64,000 nucleotides of DNA from Onthophagus taurus (Eukaryota; Arthropoda; Insecta; Coleoptera; Scarabaeidae): contig NC_091976.1 in the NCBI RefSeq assembly GCF_036711975.1, positions 28,768,001 to 28,832,000 of the forward strand, in the 5' to 3' direction. The notes beneath the pieces are model-generated. The model was given only the letters and a program-made list of their open reading frames with translations, was not told where the DNA came from and did no database searches. Within the stretch, counting starts at the first letter, position 1, and each line of letters begins with the position of its first letter. Below are positions 12,848-24,862 of this stretch, piece by piece. A program made the translations under genes and the position numbers.

Positions 12848-12976
12848 TTAAGCTATTAATATACAAACTTCACTAACAGCTTTAATTTTATCTTCTGCAC
12901 ATTTCGAGAAGAATTTGGCCTTAACAATGACGGGCTGATTTGGAATTCGTCCTTTGCCTAATAATTTATAATAACC
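12848..12976 (-). pseudogene. RpL27A: Orphan terminal exon of ribosomal protein L27a
   Basis: On the minus strand a splice acceptor (TTTTTTTAG) is followed by 42 codons and a stop: [20 protein letters not shown] followed by [22 protein letters not shown]. This is the C-terminal exon of eukaryotic eL15-family RpL27A ([21 protein letters not shown]). No upstream RpL27A exon is visible in the 1.8 kb to the right before the next gene. The last residues differ from the highly conserved VGGVCVL ending. The kept intron boundary means a genomic fragment rather than a retrocopy. It lies between GTGCA-rich repeat blocks (about 12640-12740 and 13200-13400). It is most likely a captured or duplicated fragment. 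Confidence 0.75.
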
Positions 12977-13569
12977 CTAAAAAAACAAATTAATATCTTA
13001 TTTATAGTCTGTTGTCCATTTATCTATCTACTATCTTGTCCATTTTCTATTGCTTCTACTGGGATTGAATGTACTGTGTTCTCTAATACAACAAATATTA
13101 ATTATTATAAGGTTTGATTTTTTAATATGTAATATTAATTATAACAAAACACGCTTTCAAATATTCCGCCATTTTCGTTACACTGAATTACACTGCACTT
13201 ATTGAATTTAATCGAAAGCAGGTGCAACAAAATCTGCACTAACTTGCACCAGCTGCACGAAGTTGCACTGCGCATGGCCCAACGAACAGTATGAGTGCAA
13301 CTGCACTAAACTACACTATCCCCAACGAACACACAACATCTGCACTAAACTGCTTAATGCAAGTAGTGTAGTCCCAATGAACAAAGCTATGGTTAGTGCT
13401 AGTGCAATACTAGAACTAACATTAGACCTAGAACTAGAAACATTTTATGTGTTTACAATATAGAGTATAAAATAACCCAGTAAACAAGAAACATCTATAT
13501 TCATATACCGGACAGATACGATTTTTACGAAACGTATTTAATTAAGCGCCTTTCACACGATCAATACAT

Positions 13570-14135
13570 ATTGTCAATAATCAGTCAGAGCCTGAATGCA
13601 CTTCACAATTCGAGCAAGTTATCATTGTTTTTGACCGTTTTTTACATATTATGAATTGCTTACATTTACAGCATTTTGTGTAGTATTGAGTTGGTTGTGT
13701 TTCGGACGTTCCGCAATCAGCAGCCATGTAGAACATTTGTAAAAACGCTCGAATATCCTTTGACAGCGTAATTATTTGAGCTCATAATTAGTTGCTCTTT
13801 CATTAAAGTAATTGCTAAATTACTTAAGAAAATTCTTCGTCGACACTGATTTCCCGCAGAATGTGAAATACAATATTTGCGAGTTTATTCGTTAGGCAAC
13901 GAACATCTTATCAACCGTATACGCGGGAATTTCACATTCTCTGAGTGACTATCATGTTCATTTTGAGCAATTTTTTCTTCTTCATCGGATATATCGCTGT
14001 CATCGATACTTTCCTTAGGTTCCTCTTCCAAAAATCTAACAATCCATCCATCAAATTATCATTTCCTGACATTCTGAATAAAAATAAAGAGATCATAAAT
14101 TTTCAGCGTTACTTTCGTGTTTTAAAAATAAAAAT
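13570..14135 (-). pseudogene. Internally deleted piggyBac-like transposase remnant
   Basis: On the minus strand, about 14130-13930 encodes an acidic stretch (ESIDDSDISDEEEKIAQNE) typical of piggyBac transposase N-termini. About 13735-13570 encodes a Cys-rich tail (YTKCCKCKQFIICKK, ITCSNCEVH) before a stop, like the C-terminal zinc-binding domain of that family. The DDE core is missing. I read it as a deletion derivative that kept both protein ends, but the assignment rests on short motifs. From 14160 to 14749 I see only AT-rich intergenic DNA. Confidence 0.5.
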
Positions 14136-14749
14136 TTAAAAATATTAACCTACCTTAATTTATTAAGAATAATACAAACAGGTGCGTATGAGTATTTTGT
14201 ACACAAACTTACTTAATCTCACTAATTTACTTTTTTTTTAATTTTTAAGCCTCTCTGCTAAAGAAAAGTTAATTTATCCGGAAATTACGTCACTCTACCC
14301 CTTAAACACAATTAATTATTAATAATAATTTATTCCAAGAACTACAGATGATTTTACAAAGCAGATTCTTTTATTGGAATTAATAGTACTATTTTTAAGC
14401 CAGAATGTTGTAATTCCAGTAATCATTCATACCTTAGAATGAGATGTTTCTTTTGAATAAGCAGGAACGTAGTATTTGTACAATGTTAGAATGTATTGAT
14501 GTTATGTTGGCATATGGAATGGACTGTTGAGAAGCAAAACACACCTTTTTCATTACAAAAAGTGCATAAAAAGATCATTATAGAGGTAAATATTTAATCT
14601 TGACCAAATTTGTATTAATTAAAATCAAACAAACCTTTATATCTCGTTAACAAATTATTTGTAAACACAATTAACCCAAAAAAACACCATATAAAACCAC
14701 ACCAACCCAAAAAAAATCCTCCTAAACCATTAATAACATCAAAAAAATA

Positions 14750-16552
14750 ATGAAATTTTCATTAACTTTTATATTAGTGACAAAATTTTCAAATTTACCA
14801 TTAATTTTTGGACTCAATCCCGATTTATTTCTTAAACCCGACTCGAAATTAATCGAAACGTTTAAAAAAATCATCTCAAACAACTTCAAAAATGACACCT
14901 TAATGTTTTACGGCTTGAAATGGGAGCAAGTTCCGAAGAAGAACGCGGTGATTCTAACTCAAAGTAAAATTCTTTTCAAACAAACGGATGAAATTAATAA
15001 ATTCAAATGGATCAGCAACAATCAAATGATAAGTGTGGTATTTTTTATTAAAAACGAAACCGACGTGTTGTTCTCGAAAAGATTACTTGCATCGAAATCG
15101 TTTTTGAAACGAAACGTTTTGGTGATTTTTAGAAATAAAAAATATTTAAATTCGAGTCAAGATGAAGTTGTGAGTGAATTGGTACGAATTTGTGGGCGAA
15201 ATGGTTTGTTTAAGATTGCGTTTGGTTATGTTAATGGAAGCAATTTTGAGTTATTTTCTTGGGAGCCGTTTGATGAGAGAAATTTTTGTGGTAAAAATTT
15301 TTATTTAAAGAAATTGGATTCTTTTGAGAATGTGTTTAAGGGGAAACGATATAACATGAAAGATTGTTCCTTAAAAATTACTTATGTAAGAGATGAAACT
15401 TTAATTACACATGTTAATAGAAAACATCCGGGTATTTTAATTTCTTTGTTTGAATTGATTCATAATTCAACTGGAATTAAGATGTTTTATGAAAATAATT
15501 TAAGTTTTCAAATTGAGTACAGAGATAAAGGAATTTTTACTTCTGCGTTAAATTATCTATCTAATGGGAGTACGGATGTGCTTTTAGGGCACCTTTTTAT
15601 GAACTTATCCCAGGAAAATACACAACCAGGTCCGCAATTATACACGGATGATATTTATTACACAGCGAATAAATCGAAGAAGTTATTGTATCGGAATATA
15701 ACGAGACCGTTTCATTTTTCAATTTGGGTTGCTATTTTATTGACTTATGTAGTTTTATTTTGGTTAAAAATTACTTTTAAAAAGTATTACTTAATTAAGA
15801 TTAATTGTACCCAATCAATTTTTGATATTTTCCGGTTATCTTTAAACATCCCTTTGAATAAGCTGTCAAAGAAAACTCCTTTAAAAGTTTTAATGATGTC
15901 TTATATCTTTTATTGCATCATTATGGATGCTATTTACCTCAGTAAATTGAGTAGTGTGTTTACAATACCAAAAGCATTCGTTCCAACAATCGAAACTCTT
16001 TATGTCAACGGTATTTATGTGAGTTTAACATCTTATGTTGATAAAATAACCAATTTATGCAACTTAATCACGAATGAAAACGTTAAAAAGTTTATTAAAA
16101 TCTATAATACAACTCAATATCAACTTTTAAAGAATACAGTTAACGCAAACGTTACTGGGTCGGTTCTTTTTAAATCAACTTTAAAAACATATCCCGCTGA
16201 ATCATATTTGGTGCACAGATTTACCACAAAAATGAGGGCTTTGTATTTGTGTTATTATTTAAGAAGATTTAACATCATCAACGAGCCAATTATTTATTGG
16301 ACAAACGAAGTTTTAGAAAAGGGGTTTTTAACCAAGTGGTGGTCAGATAAAATCTTACACACAACTAATTATACTTTATTAAGAATCAACTTAAAACCAA
16401 CTTACGTTGCTTTATCTTTGCAGCATTACGAAGAAGCAATTTTTATTTTAATCGTTGGATATGTATCGAGCGCAATTATTTTGTTGTACGAAATAGGATT
16501 AAATAAAATTTTGAACCGCATTTATAAAATGAAATATGTAATGCCTTTTTGA
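14750..16552 (+). CDS. Divergent ionotropic receptor (IR), single exon, 600 aa
   Basis: This is an intact intronless frame starting MKFSLTFILVTKF (signal-peptide-like). A ligand-gated channel core follows: TM1 at about 321-340 (FHFSIWVAILLTYVVLFWL), a short pore segment, TM2 at about 380-400 (VLMMSYIFYCIIMDAIYL) followed by the SVFTIP motif, a second ligand-binding lobe, and TM3 at about 561-583 (AIFILIVGYVSSAIILLY). The IR-typical segment FNIINEPIIYWTNEVLEKGF followed by LTKWW lies before the last TM. Length and lack of introns fit the large, lineage-specific divergent IRs often expressed in gustatory neurons. The usual glutamate-binding Arg/Thr/Asp-Glu set is not evident, so the ligand is unknown. 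A polyadenylation signal AATAAA lies at about 16597. Confidence 0.88.
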   Translation: MKFSLTFILVTKFSNLPLIFGLNPDLFLKPDSKLIETFKKIISNNFKNDTLMFYGLKWEQVPKKNAVILTQSKILFKQTDEINKFKWISNNQMISVVFFIKNETDVLFSKRLLASKSFLKRNVLVIFRNKKYLNSSQDEVVSELVRICGRNGLFKIAFGYVNGSNFELFSWEPFDERNFCGKNFYLKKLDSFENVFKGKRYNMKDCSLKITYVRDETLITHVNRKHPGILISLFELIHNSTGIKMFYENNLSFQIEYRDKGIFTSALNYLSNGSTDVLLGHLFMNLSQENTQPGPQLYTDDIYYTANKSKKLLYRNITRPFHFSIWVAILLTYVVLFWLKITFKKYYLIKINCTQSIFDIFRLSLNIPLNKLSKKTPLKVLMMSYIFYCIIMDAIYLSKLSSVFTIPKAFVPTIETLYVNGIYVSLTSYVDKITNLCNLITNENVKKFIKIYNTTQYQLLKNTVNANVTGSVLFKSTLKTYPAESYLVHRFTTKMRALYLCYYLRRFNIINEPIIYWTNEVLEKGFLTKWWSDKILHTTNYTLLRINLKPTYVALSLQHYEEAIFILIVGYVSSAIILLYEIGLNKILNRIYKMKYVMPF

Positions 16553-16639
16553 ACAAATTAAAATTGTTTAAATTTTATTGTTGCGTTATTGATCTAATAA
16601 ATAATTAATTAATCAAAAAATTTCGGATTTCGAGGTTAA

Positions 16640-17640
16640 ATTAGGGTGAAATATTAATTGTTATCACTTATCTGGTTTTAATTTAGGGTGAAACAAACAA
16701 TTTGGACCGGAAACTTGGTTGTGTCTGGATCAGGATCCTCTTCTTCTTTACAGGATAGGATGTTATTCAGGAGCTTCTTGGTAACAGGAACAGTTGTTAT
16801 TATTCAGGATTATTAAATTTAATGTTATGTGTACTTAACTCTCAATCTGGTTTTCTTCCATAAAATTTTGAGGTTATGTTAGAACTTTTTGATAAGTGAG
16901 GTTATAAAACCAGTTTTTTTTAACAAAACGACGTGTACGCTAAGACGTTGTTAAATCGACTGCCCCTCCTCCGAAAATTTCACTCTTTATATAGGATTTT
17001 CCTGAAACAAATGAAAAACGGTACCTCTGATTGGTTGAAATTTTCGATGGGTCATCCATTTTTTAATTTTACTGTTGTTTTGAGGTTATAAAATCAATTT
17101 AATTAAATTCTACTTTATTCCTTTGAATTTGCCCAAATAAAGATTTATTATTCTTTTCTTTCAGAATTGGCCAAAGGATTCGACGAAAATTTCACCCTAC
17201 GTTATGAATTTTTATGTGAAAACTTTGTAACTACGAAACGGATTTTCATCAACAAATAAATGTTATCAAGCTCCTAATTATCGTTAAACTAACTAATGAG
17301 TACCTTAATTATAATATTTAAGTGGTTTTAAGTCTTTTAATAACAAATTTAAATTATAATTGTCAAATTTAAACGTAAAGTTAGAATTTCAATTCTAAAA
17401 TTTATTTATTAAAAAAAAATAATAAAAATGTTGTAAAAAATAAAAAAAACGTTTATATAGTTATAAAACTTAATTAATTAATTAAAAAAGAATAAGTATA
17501 ATAAAAGAATTGTTTAATTTAGGCTAAATGAAGATTAGTTCAAATGATTTTTTTTTGATGTCAGCTGTCAAAGTCATTTTATGGTGGTTATGTAAAAATT
17601 AAATACATCAACTTCAAAAAAGTATTATTATTAAAACTGG
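16640..17640. other. Intergenic region upstream of NDUFA10
   Basis: About 1 kb between the IR and NDUFA10. It contains scattered AGGTTATGTT/GAGGTTATAAAA words common elsewhere in this window, and long A/T runs near 17400-17520. A possible exon-like piece after CTTTCAG at about 17163 was considered and not accepted. The last 100 bp presumably hold the NDUFA10 promoter, but no clear TATA box or initiator can be named. Confidence 0.4.
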
Positions 17641-17642
17641 TC

Positions 17643-19018
17643 ATGGCTTCTTTAATACGGATTACATTCACACGAATGTTAAATAATGCGAAAACATCAA
17701 ATATGGAAATTATAAGAAATATATCAGGAAAGACGATGCGAGCTACTCTTCCTGCACCCAAACCAAAACCTTACGATTACAACAACAAGAGTTACCCAAC
17801 GTATAAATTCTTCCTCGATAGAACAACCAGTAGATTCACCGAAAATACAAAGGTAAAATTAAAACGTTAAAACCAAAAATTAAATAATAATTAAGTTACA
17901 ATTTAGGTGATTGTGGTCGAAGGTCCATTAGCAGCTGGAAAATCAAAATTTGCTAAAGAATTAGCCGATGAATTAGAAATGAAATATTACCCGGAAGCAA
18001 ATTTAGATATGTGGTACATAAACGATTACGGATTCGACACCCGTACGTTAGACGACCAACTTCCTGAGTCTTGCAAGAGTTTCGACGTAAATAACTTCAT
18101 GTTGAACCCAAAACACCGTTTAACAGCACAATTTCAAGTAAAACAATACGCGGTGAAGTAAAAATTGCCCTAAAATACCCCAACAAAAAAAAAATCTAAC
18201 CTAAAAAAATTTAATTTTAAGGTTTTCCCAATACATTGATGCTTTAGCTCACTTATTAAGCACCGGACAAGGTGTAATTTTAGATCGTTGCGTTTATTCC
18301 GACTTTGTTTTTGTTGAAGCGATGTACAGCCAAGGATACATTTCAAAAGGAGCTCGTTCGTTTTATTACGATTTGCGTAAAAGTTCGATTGGGGAATTAT
18401 TGAGACCTCACTTAATTATTTATTTGGATGTACCTGTTGGTAAAGTATTAGAGAATGTTAAAAATCGTAACATTCCATACGAATGTAACTCTCCCGTTTT
18501 AAATGCGCAATACTTAACTACGATGGAGCAATTTTATAAGCAAAAATATCTTAAAGAAATGAGTGTAAGATCGGAATTACTCGTTTATGATTGGACCAAT
18601 GAAGGAGAGACCGAGGTTATTGTCGAAGATATTGAAAGAATGAAATTCGAGAATTACGATGATCAAAATCCGAAATTTGAGGATTGGATGGAAGGGAGCG
18701 ACGAAGCGTGGGCACTTTTAAGGCAAAAATATAGCGATACTAAAGGATCGTTAATGTACTTTCTTAATGTTCCGAGATATGATGTTCCTGAATTAATTAC
18801 AGATGCTGATGATTCTAAGGAATACAGGGATATAATGAATAATGTAAATTTATGTAATTTTATTATCTTAGCGTTGTTTAATGTGTTTAATTTTTTAGGC
18901 TCCTGGAAATGAGTATGTTAAGGGATATAATGCATCTTTGGGAGATGGTAGTTTGTGGTTTAAGACGAAATTACCACATCGTGAAACTTTACCTTTACGC
19001 GAAAGACGAATTTTTTAA
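17643..19018 (+). CDS. NDUFA10: NADH dehydrogenase 1 alpha subcomplex subunit 10 (complex I 42 kDa), 4 exons
   Basis: Exons 17643-17852, 17907-18157, 18222-18843 and 18899-19018 join in frame through 54-64 bp introns to give 400 aa. Residues 1-40 are a basic, Ser/Asn-rich mitochondrial targeting region. A deoxynucleoside-kinase-type fold follows, with a P-loop (EGPLAAGKSKF, residues 75-85), then DALAHLLSTGQGVILDRCVY-SDFVF, LIIYLDVPV and YLTTMEQFYKQKYL. The C-terminus is KLPHRETLPLRERRIF. These are hallmarks of NDUFA10/ND-42, an accessory subunit in the complex I membrane arm of the mitochondrial inner membrane. The length matches insect orthologues (about 400 aa). The start is the first ATG and gives the targeting peptide. 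The gene appears intact. Confidence 0.95.
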
Positions 19019-19276
19019 AATTACTAAATTGTTATTGTGTTAATAAAAGTAATTTAAAATAAAAAAGCATTTTTGTATGATTTAAGTCAAGGTTGAGTAA
19101 ACCTGCTGTTTTTATGAACGTATCCCTCCACAAAGGCCTTGCTGTGACGTCATTGGAAGAATTGACATTTCTATGTTTTTATTTATACAGGGTATTTCAC
19201 TTAAGAAGCAATATACAAAAATATTAAAAAAAAATAAAATTAAAAAGTATAAAGCGAAATATTAACGGTTATAATT

Positions 19277-19820
19277 TTATTATTGTTAGGTTATCCAACT
19301 TGACTCGGTTACCATGGTGATTAAGATCTAAATAATGCAAGTGCTTGTCAAAATTGAAATTGAATTTAAGTTTTTTTTAAGAAAAAAGTCTTATTTAATT
19401 GCTTTAAAAGGCTGTATTTAACTCAAAATTGGTTTATCTAGGGTATTATAAACAAGGTAAGTGGATTAAATCAAAAAATTTATTTCTCTTAATTAGAATC
19501 GATTTATATTAACTACAATTAACGAATTTGTTATGAATACCAGATAATCGTAAAGAATTCGAATTGTTTTAAAATTAATAAAAATTAGGTTAGAATTGAT
19601 AAAAAAATTGGAATAAAATTTTATTATTTTAAGGTTATCCAACTTGACTCGGTTACCATGGTGATTAAGATCCAAATATTGCAGTTGCTTGTCAAAATTG
19701 ACGTTGAATTTAAGTTATTTTAATGAAAAACGCGTAATTAATTGGATTTAAAGGTTGTATTTAATTTAAAATTTGTAAATGGATGAAATTATAAGCAAGG
19801 TAAGTGGATTAAATCAAAAA
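19277..19820. repeat. Tandem duplication, period about 343 bp
   Basis: Two copies of a block containing AGGTTATCCAACTTGACTCG followed by GTTACCATGGTGATTAAGATC (at about 19287 and 19630). Both copies end in AAGGTAAGTGGATTAAATCAAAAAA. They are diverged by scattered substitutions. No gene is encoded, and the open frame at 19493-19675 on the minus strand is in repeat sequence. Confidence 0.75.
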
Positions 19821-19974
19821 AAAAAGTTTTTAGATCAATTAAAATGTAGAAGAATTTAGGGTTAAATAACAATTAAAACTAGAACTAGAAAAGTCGGGTT
19901 TAGTCGTGAAAAAAACTTTCAGTTGTCAAAGTCAACTTTAATTTTATTATATTCGCAATCTTCATAAAATAACC

Positions 19975-20665
19975 TTTAAAGTCAGTCCAAACTTGACGCA
20001 TTTATCTCAAATAACCAGAAAGTTCGAACTTTCAACTTTTAATTTTGACATGTTTGTCAACTTTATAAAAAATCCTTTAAAATGAGTCCAAACTCGACAT
20101 ATTTAACTTTAATATTAATGGAAATACAATCACTTCCGGTTTGAAACGTCAACGTCAATTTTGACATATTTGTTACCTTCATTAAAAAAAACCTTTAAAA
20201 TGAGTCCAAAGATGACGCACTTATCTCAAAAAACAAGAAAGTTAGAATAAAAAATGTTAAAAACGAAGTTAGCAACAATGAAGATAGCAATTTAATTATT
20301 AAATATTAATACCAACCTTAATTTTTACTTTTTTTTGTTGTATTTTTGTTTTTGTGATAAATTTTAAAACATTTTATAAAAATTAAAAATTTGTCAAAAT
20401 GACATGGTCATTTCAAACCGGAAGTTGCTTATATCTCGAGTAATATTGGAATTAAACGTATCATGTTTGGACTCATTTTAAAGGATTTTTCACAACGATT
20501 ACAAATATGTCAAAATTGACGTTGACATTCTTAACCGGAAGTTGATCATAACTTCATTAATATTGAAGATAAATATGTCGTGTTTGTACTCATTTTAAAG
20601 GATTTCTAATGAAGATTACAAATATGTCAAAATTGAGGTTGACATTTTAAATCTGAAGTTAGTTA
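19975..20665. repeat. Foldback region built on AATGAGTCCAAACTCGACAT repeats
   Basis: The left half (19975-20260) carries several direct copies of CCTTTAAAATGAGTCCAAAC followed by TTATCTC-like sequence. The right half (20400-20660) carries the same words inverted (GTTTGGACTCATTTTAAAGG), together with inverted CTTCCGGTTTGAAA / TTTCAAACCGGAAG. The halves could pair over about 250 bp with mismatches. The same core also occurs in the array at 27110-30290. Confidence 0.7.
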
Positions 20666-20800
20666 TCATATAATAGACAAATGAACAACTTTATGGTGTT
20701 CTTTCATGATGTATTCTTAATTAAAAAATAAGTACCAACCTTAATTTTTTTTTTTATTATATTTTTGTTTTTGTGATTTAAGCATAAATTAATTTAAAAA

Positions 20801-20962
20801 AACATGACGTTTCATAAAATTGACATTTAATTTTGACAAATTGTTGTGAAGTTGATTACAGTTGGTAACATTGAATTTATAAACATGACGTTTCATAAAA
20901 TTGACATTTAATTTTGACAATTTGTTGTGAAGTTGGTTACAGTTGGTAACATTGAGTTTATG
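20801..20962. repeat. 81-bp tandem duplication
   Basis: Two nearly identical 81-bp units start ACATGACGTTTCATAAAATT, at about 20802 and 20883, each ending GTTACAGTTGGTAACATTGA. They are non-coding. Between 20963 and 21530 I see no gene; the open frames there have no recognisable content. Confidence 0.75.
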
Positions 20963-21529
20963 TCACATAACTTTATTCAAAAAATTATTTAAAAAAATAA
21001 ATTTACCCAATTCATTATGAAAATTAAATTTTACATGTCTTTCTGATATTATGTAACGTAACTTTTTTTATAACTAATGATGTAATTAATTCCATTACCT
21101 ACCTACAAATTTATAAATTGACATTTGTCACTAATAGAATAAGTCAAATTTTGAACAAAAATTGCTTTTTCAATTAAATTAGATAAAATTTTGTACTTAT
21201 TTTGTAATTTGCTTCCGGTTAATTGCTGCTGGATTGTGTTGGAACTATAATATAAATCAATCGGGTTTCCACTAGACGTACAATACAGCAATTATTACGT
21301 CACTGAGATTATCCTGCTTTTATTAGAGTTGAGTACCGTTTAATTGCATCGCAATAATGCCACGATGTAACCTTAGTTATCATATTACTTGGTAACAACG
21401 ATCATAACCAACGTTGTACTTACTACAAAGAGAAAATGATTATGCAAAAATATTGCTTACTATATTGCAGTCAGATTAAGTAACCGATAATGCATAGAAT
21501 TAAAATAAAAATCACTTTTTTTGTTGTTT

Positions 21530-24500
21530 TAAATCTTTTGATTTTTCTGGAAAACATTCCCATTAACTTTTTTCACCTTTTTCGTCATTGTTAAGTACCC
21601 TGTAAATGTTTTGAATTGATTTAAGACATTTTGACACACACGAACCTCCTTTACTATTTCCTGGTAACTTTGAAACACTATCAGAAGAGACCACAATAAT
21701 TTTTTCAACCCAATCATCCGCGTTGAGTATCACCATTCATATTTTGATTCACTCCTATCACCTTTTCCATTAATCTAAATCCTTTGAATTTTTTGGGAAA
21801 CATCCCCATTAACTTTTTCTCAACCTTGAAAAATTTTTCAAAGACACCAAATTCATTTTTTTCATCAAATCAACTTCTTTTAGTATCTTTGAGTTGTTTC
21901 TAAGTGATTAGAAGGAATTTGATTCACACCAATCAGTTTTTCCTATATTTTAAATTCTTTGGGTTTTCAGGAAAACATCCCCATTGCATTTTTTAACTGT
22001 TTTCTTCTTTTCCAAGTAATCTGAAATCATTTTCAATTGATTTAAAGTATTTTGACGCATATCAATCAAGGATTCCACTTGCTTACTATCTTTGAAACAA
22101 TCCCAAATCACACCAAAATCATTTTTTTAATCCAATAAACTTCTTTTAGTATCTTTGAGTTGTTTCTAAGTGATTAGAAGGAATTTGATTCACACCAATC
22201 AGCTTTTCCCATATTCTAATCGTTTGGGTTTTCAGGAAAACATTACTATTACATTTTTTATCTTTCTTCACCCTTACCAAGTAATCTGAAATCATTTTCT
22301 ATTGATTTGAAGTATTTTAACACACACCAATCAAGTTTTTCTCTTTCTTACTATCTTTGAAACATTCTAAAATACACCAAAATCATTTTTTTTAATCAAA
22401 TCATCCTTGTTAAGTATCCTCGAGTTGTTTTTAATTAATTAGAAGCTTTTTGATTCACTCCAATCGCCTTTTTCATTATTTCTAAATGCTTTAATTTTTC
22501 TGGAAATCATCCCCATTAATTTTTTTTAACTTTTTTCGTCTTTTGCAAGTAATCTAAAATCATTTTCAATTGATTTAAAGTATTTTAACACACACCAATC
22601 AAGTTTTTCTCTTTCTTACTATCTTTGAAACATTCCCAAAATACACCAAAATCATTCTTTTTAATCAAATCATCTTTGTTAACTATCCTCGAGTTGTTTT
22701 TAATTAATTAGAAGCTTTTTGATTCACTCCAATCGCCTTTTTCATTATTTCTAAATGCTTTAATTTTTCTGGAAATCATCCCCATTAATTTTTTTTAACT
22801 TTTTTCATATTTTCCAAGTAATCTATAATCATTTTCAATTGATTTAAAGTATTTTAACACACACCAATCAAGTTTTTCTCTTTCTTACTATCTTTGAAAC
22901 ATTCCCAAAATACACCAAAATCATTCTTTTTAATCAAATCATCTTTGTTAACTATCCTCGAGTTGTTTTTAATTAATTAGAAGCTTTTTGATTCACTCCA
23001 ATCGCATTTTTTCATTACTTCTAAATGCTTTAATTTTTCTGGAAATCATTCCCATTAATTTTTTTTAACTTTTTTCATCTTTTCCAAGTAATCTAAAATA
23101 ATTTTCAATTGATTTAAAGTATTTTAATACACACCAATCAAGTTTTTCTCTTTCTTACTATCTTTGAAACATTCTAAAATACACCAAAATCATTTTTTTT
23201 AATCAAATCATCCTTGTTAAGTATCCTCGAGTTGTTTTTAATTAATTAGAAGCTTTTTGATTGACTCCAATCGCCTTTTTTATTATTTCTGAATGCTTTA
23301 ATTTTTCTGGAAAACATCCCCATTAATTTCTTTTACCTTTTCTCATCTTTCCCAAGTAATCTAAAATCATTTTCAATTAATTTAAAGTAGTTTAACACAC
23401 ACCAATCAAGTTTTTCTCTTTCTTACTATTTTTGAAACATTCCCAAAATACACCAAAATCATTTTTTTTCTCAAATCATCCTTGTTAAGTATCCTCGAGT
23501 TGTTTTTAATTAATTAGAAGCTTTTTGATTCACTCCAATCGCCTTTTTCATTGTTTCTAAATGCTTTAATTTTTCTGGAAAACATCCCCATTAATTCTTT
23601 TTAACTTTTTTCATCTTTTCCAAGTAATCTGAAATCATTTTCAATTGATTTAAAGTATTTTAACACACACCAATCAAGTTTTTCTCTTTCTTACTATCTT
23701 TAAAACATTCCCAAAATACACCAAAATCATTTTTTTTATCAAATCATCCTTGTTAAGTATCGTCGAGTTGTTTTTAATTAATTAGAAGCTTTTTGATTCA
23801 CTCCAATCGCCTTTTTCATTATTTCTAAATGCTTTAATTTTTCTGGAAAACATCCCATTAATTTTTTTTAACATTTTTCATCTTTTCCAAGTACTCTAAA
23901 ATCATTTTCAATTGATTTAAAGTATTTTAACACACACCAATCAAGTTTTTCTCTTTCTTACTATCTTTGAAACATTCCCAAAATACACCAAAATCATTTT
24001 CTTTTATCAAGTCATCCTTGTTAAGTATCCTCGAGTTGTTTTTAATTAATTAGAAGCTTTTTGATTCACTCCAATCGCCTTTTTCATTATTTCTAAATGG
24101 TTTAATTTTTCTGGAAAACATCCCCATTAATTTTTTTTAACTTTTTTCATGTTTTTCAAGTAATCTAAAATCATTTTCAATCGATTTAAAGTATTTTAAC
24201 ACACACCAATCAAGTTTTTCTCTTTCTTACTATCTTTGAAACATTCTAAAATACACCAAAATCATTTTTTTTATCAAATCATCCTTGTTAAGTATCCTCG
24301 AGTTATTTTTAATTAATTAGAAGATTTTTGATTCACTCCAATCGCTTTTTTCATTACTTCTAAATGCTTTAATTTTTCTGGAAAACATCCCCATTAATTT
24401 TTTTTAACTTTTTTCATCTTTTCCAAGTAATCTAAAATCATTTTCAATTGATTTAAAGTATTTTAACACACACCAATCAAGTTTTTCTCTTTCTTACTAT

Positions 24501-24780
24501 CTTTGAAATATTCCCAAAATACACCAAAATCATTCTTTTTAATCAAATCATCCTTGTTAAGTATCCTCGAGTTGTTTTTAATTAATTAGAAGCTTTTTGA
24601 TTCACTCCAATCACCTTTTTCATTATTTCTAAATGGTTTAATTTTTCTGGAAAACATCCCCATTAAGTTTTTTTAACTTTTTTCATCTTTTCCAAGTAAT
24701 CTAAAATCATTTTTAATCGATTCAAAGCATTTTGACACACACTAATCACTTCTTTCTATTTCACCATAACCTTGAAACAT
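21530..24780. repeat. Satellite array, unit about 268 bp, roughly 12 copies
   Basis: The marker CCTCGAGTTGTTTTTAATTA (or a one-base variant) recurs at about 22419, 22687, 22955, 23226, 23493, 23760, 24028, 24297 and 24566, a period of 267-271 bp. Each unit also has TTTTTCTGGAAAACATCCCC, CACACACCAATCAAGTTTTT and AATACACCAAAATCATT. Copies left of about 22200 are more diverged and shorter, as expected at an array edge. The array stops about 80 bp before the stop codon of the polycystin-like gene. Confidence 0.9.
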
Positions 24781-24862
24781 TGTCTAAAGACTAAAAAATT
24801 TTTTTTAATAAAACCACACCAAAATTTTAAATCTTTTAGTTATCATAGAAGTAAATACAACA

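Noticed and set aside
17163-17270. Exon-like stretch after CTTTCAG reading LAKGFDENFTLRYEFLCENF and ending in a stop
   Set aside because: There is no family match, no partner exon with a fitting donor, and it is only about 31 codons; it cannot be distinguished from chance.
21530-24780. Regularly spaced repeats suggesting a CRISPR array
   Set aside because: The whole 268-bp unit is repeated, with no unique spacers, and the sequence is eukaryotic satellite DNA.
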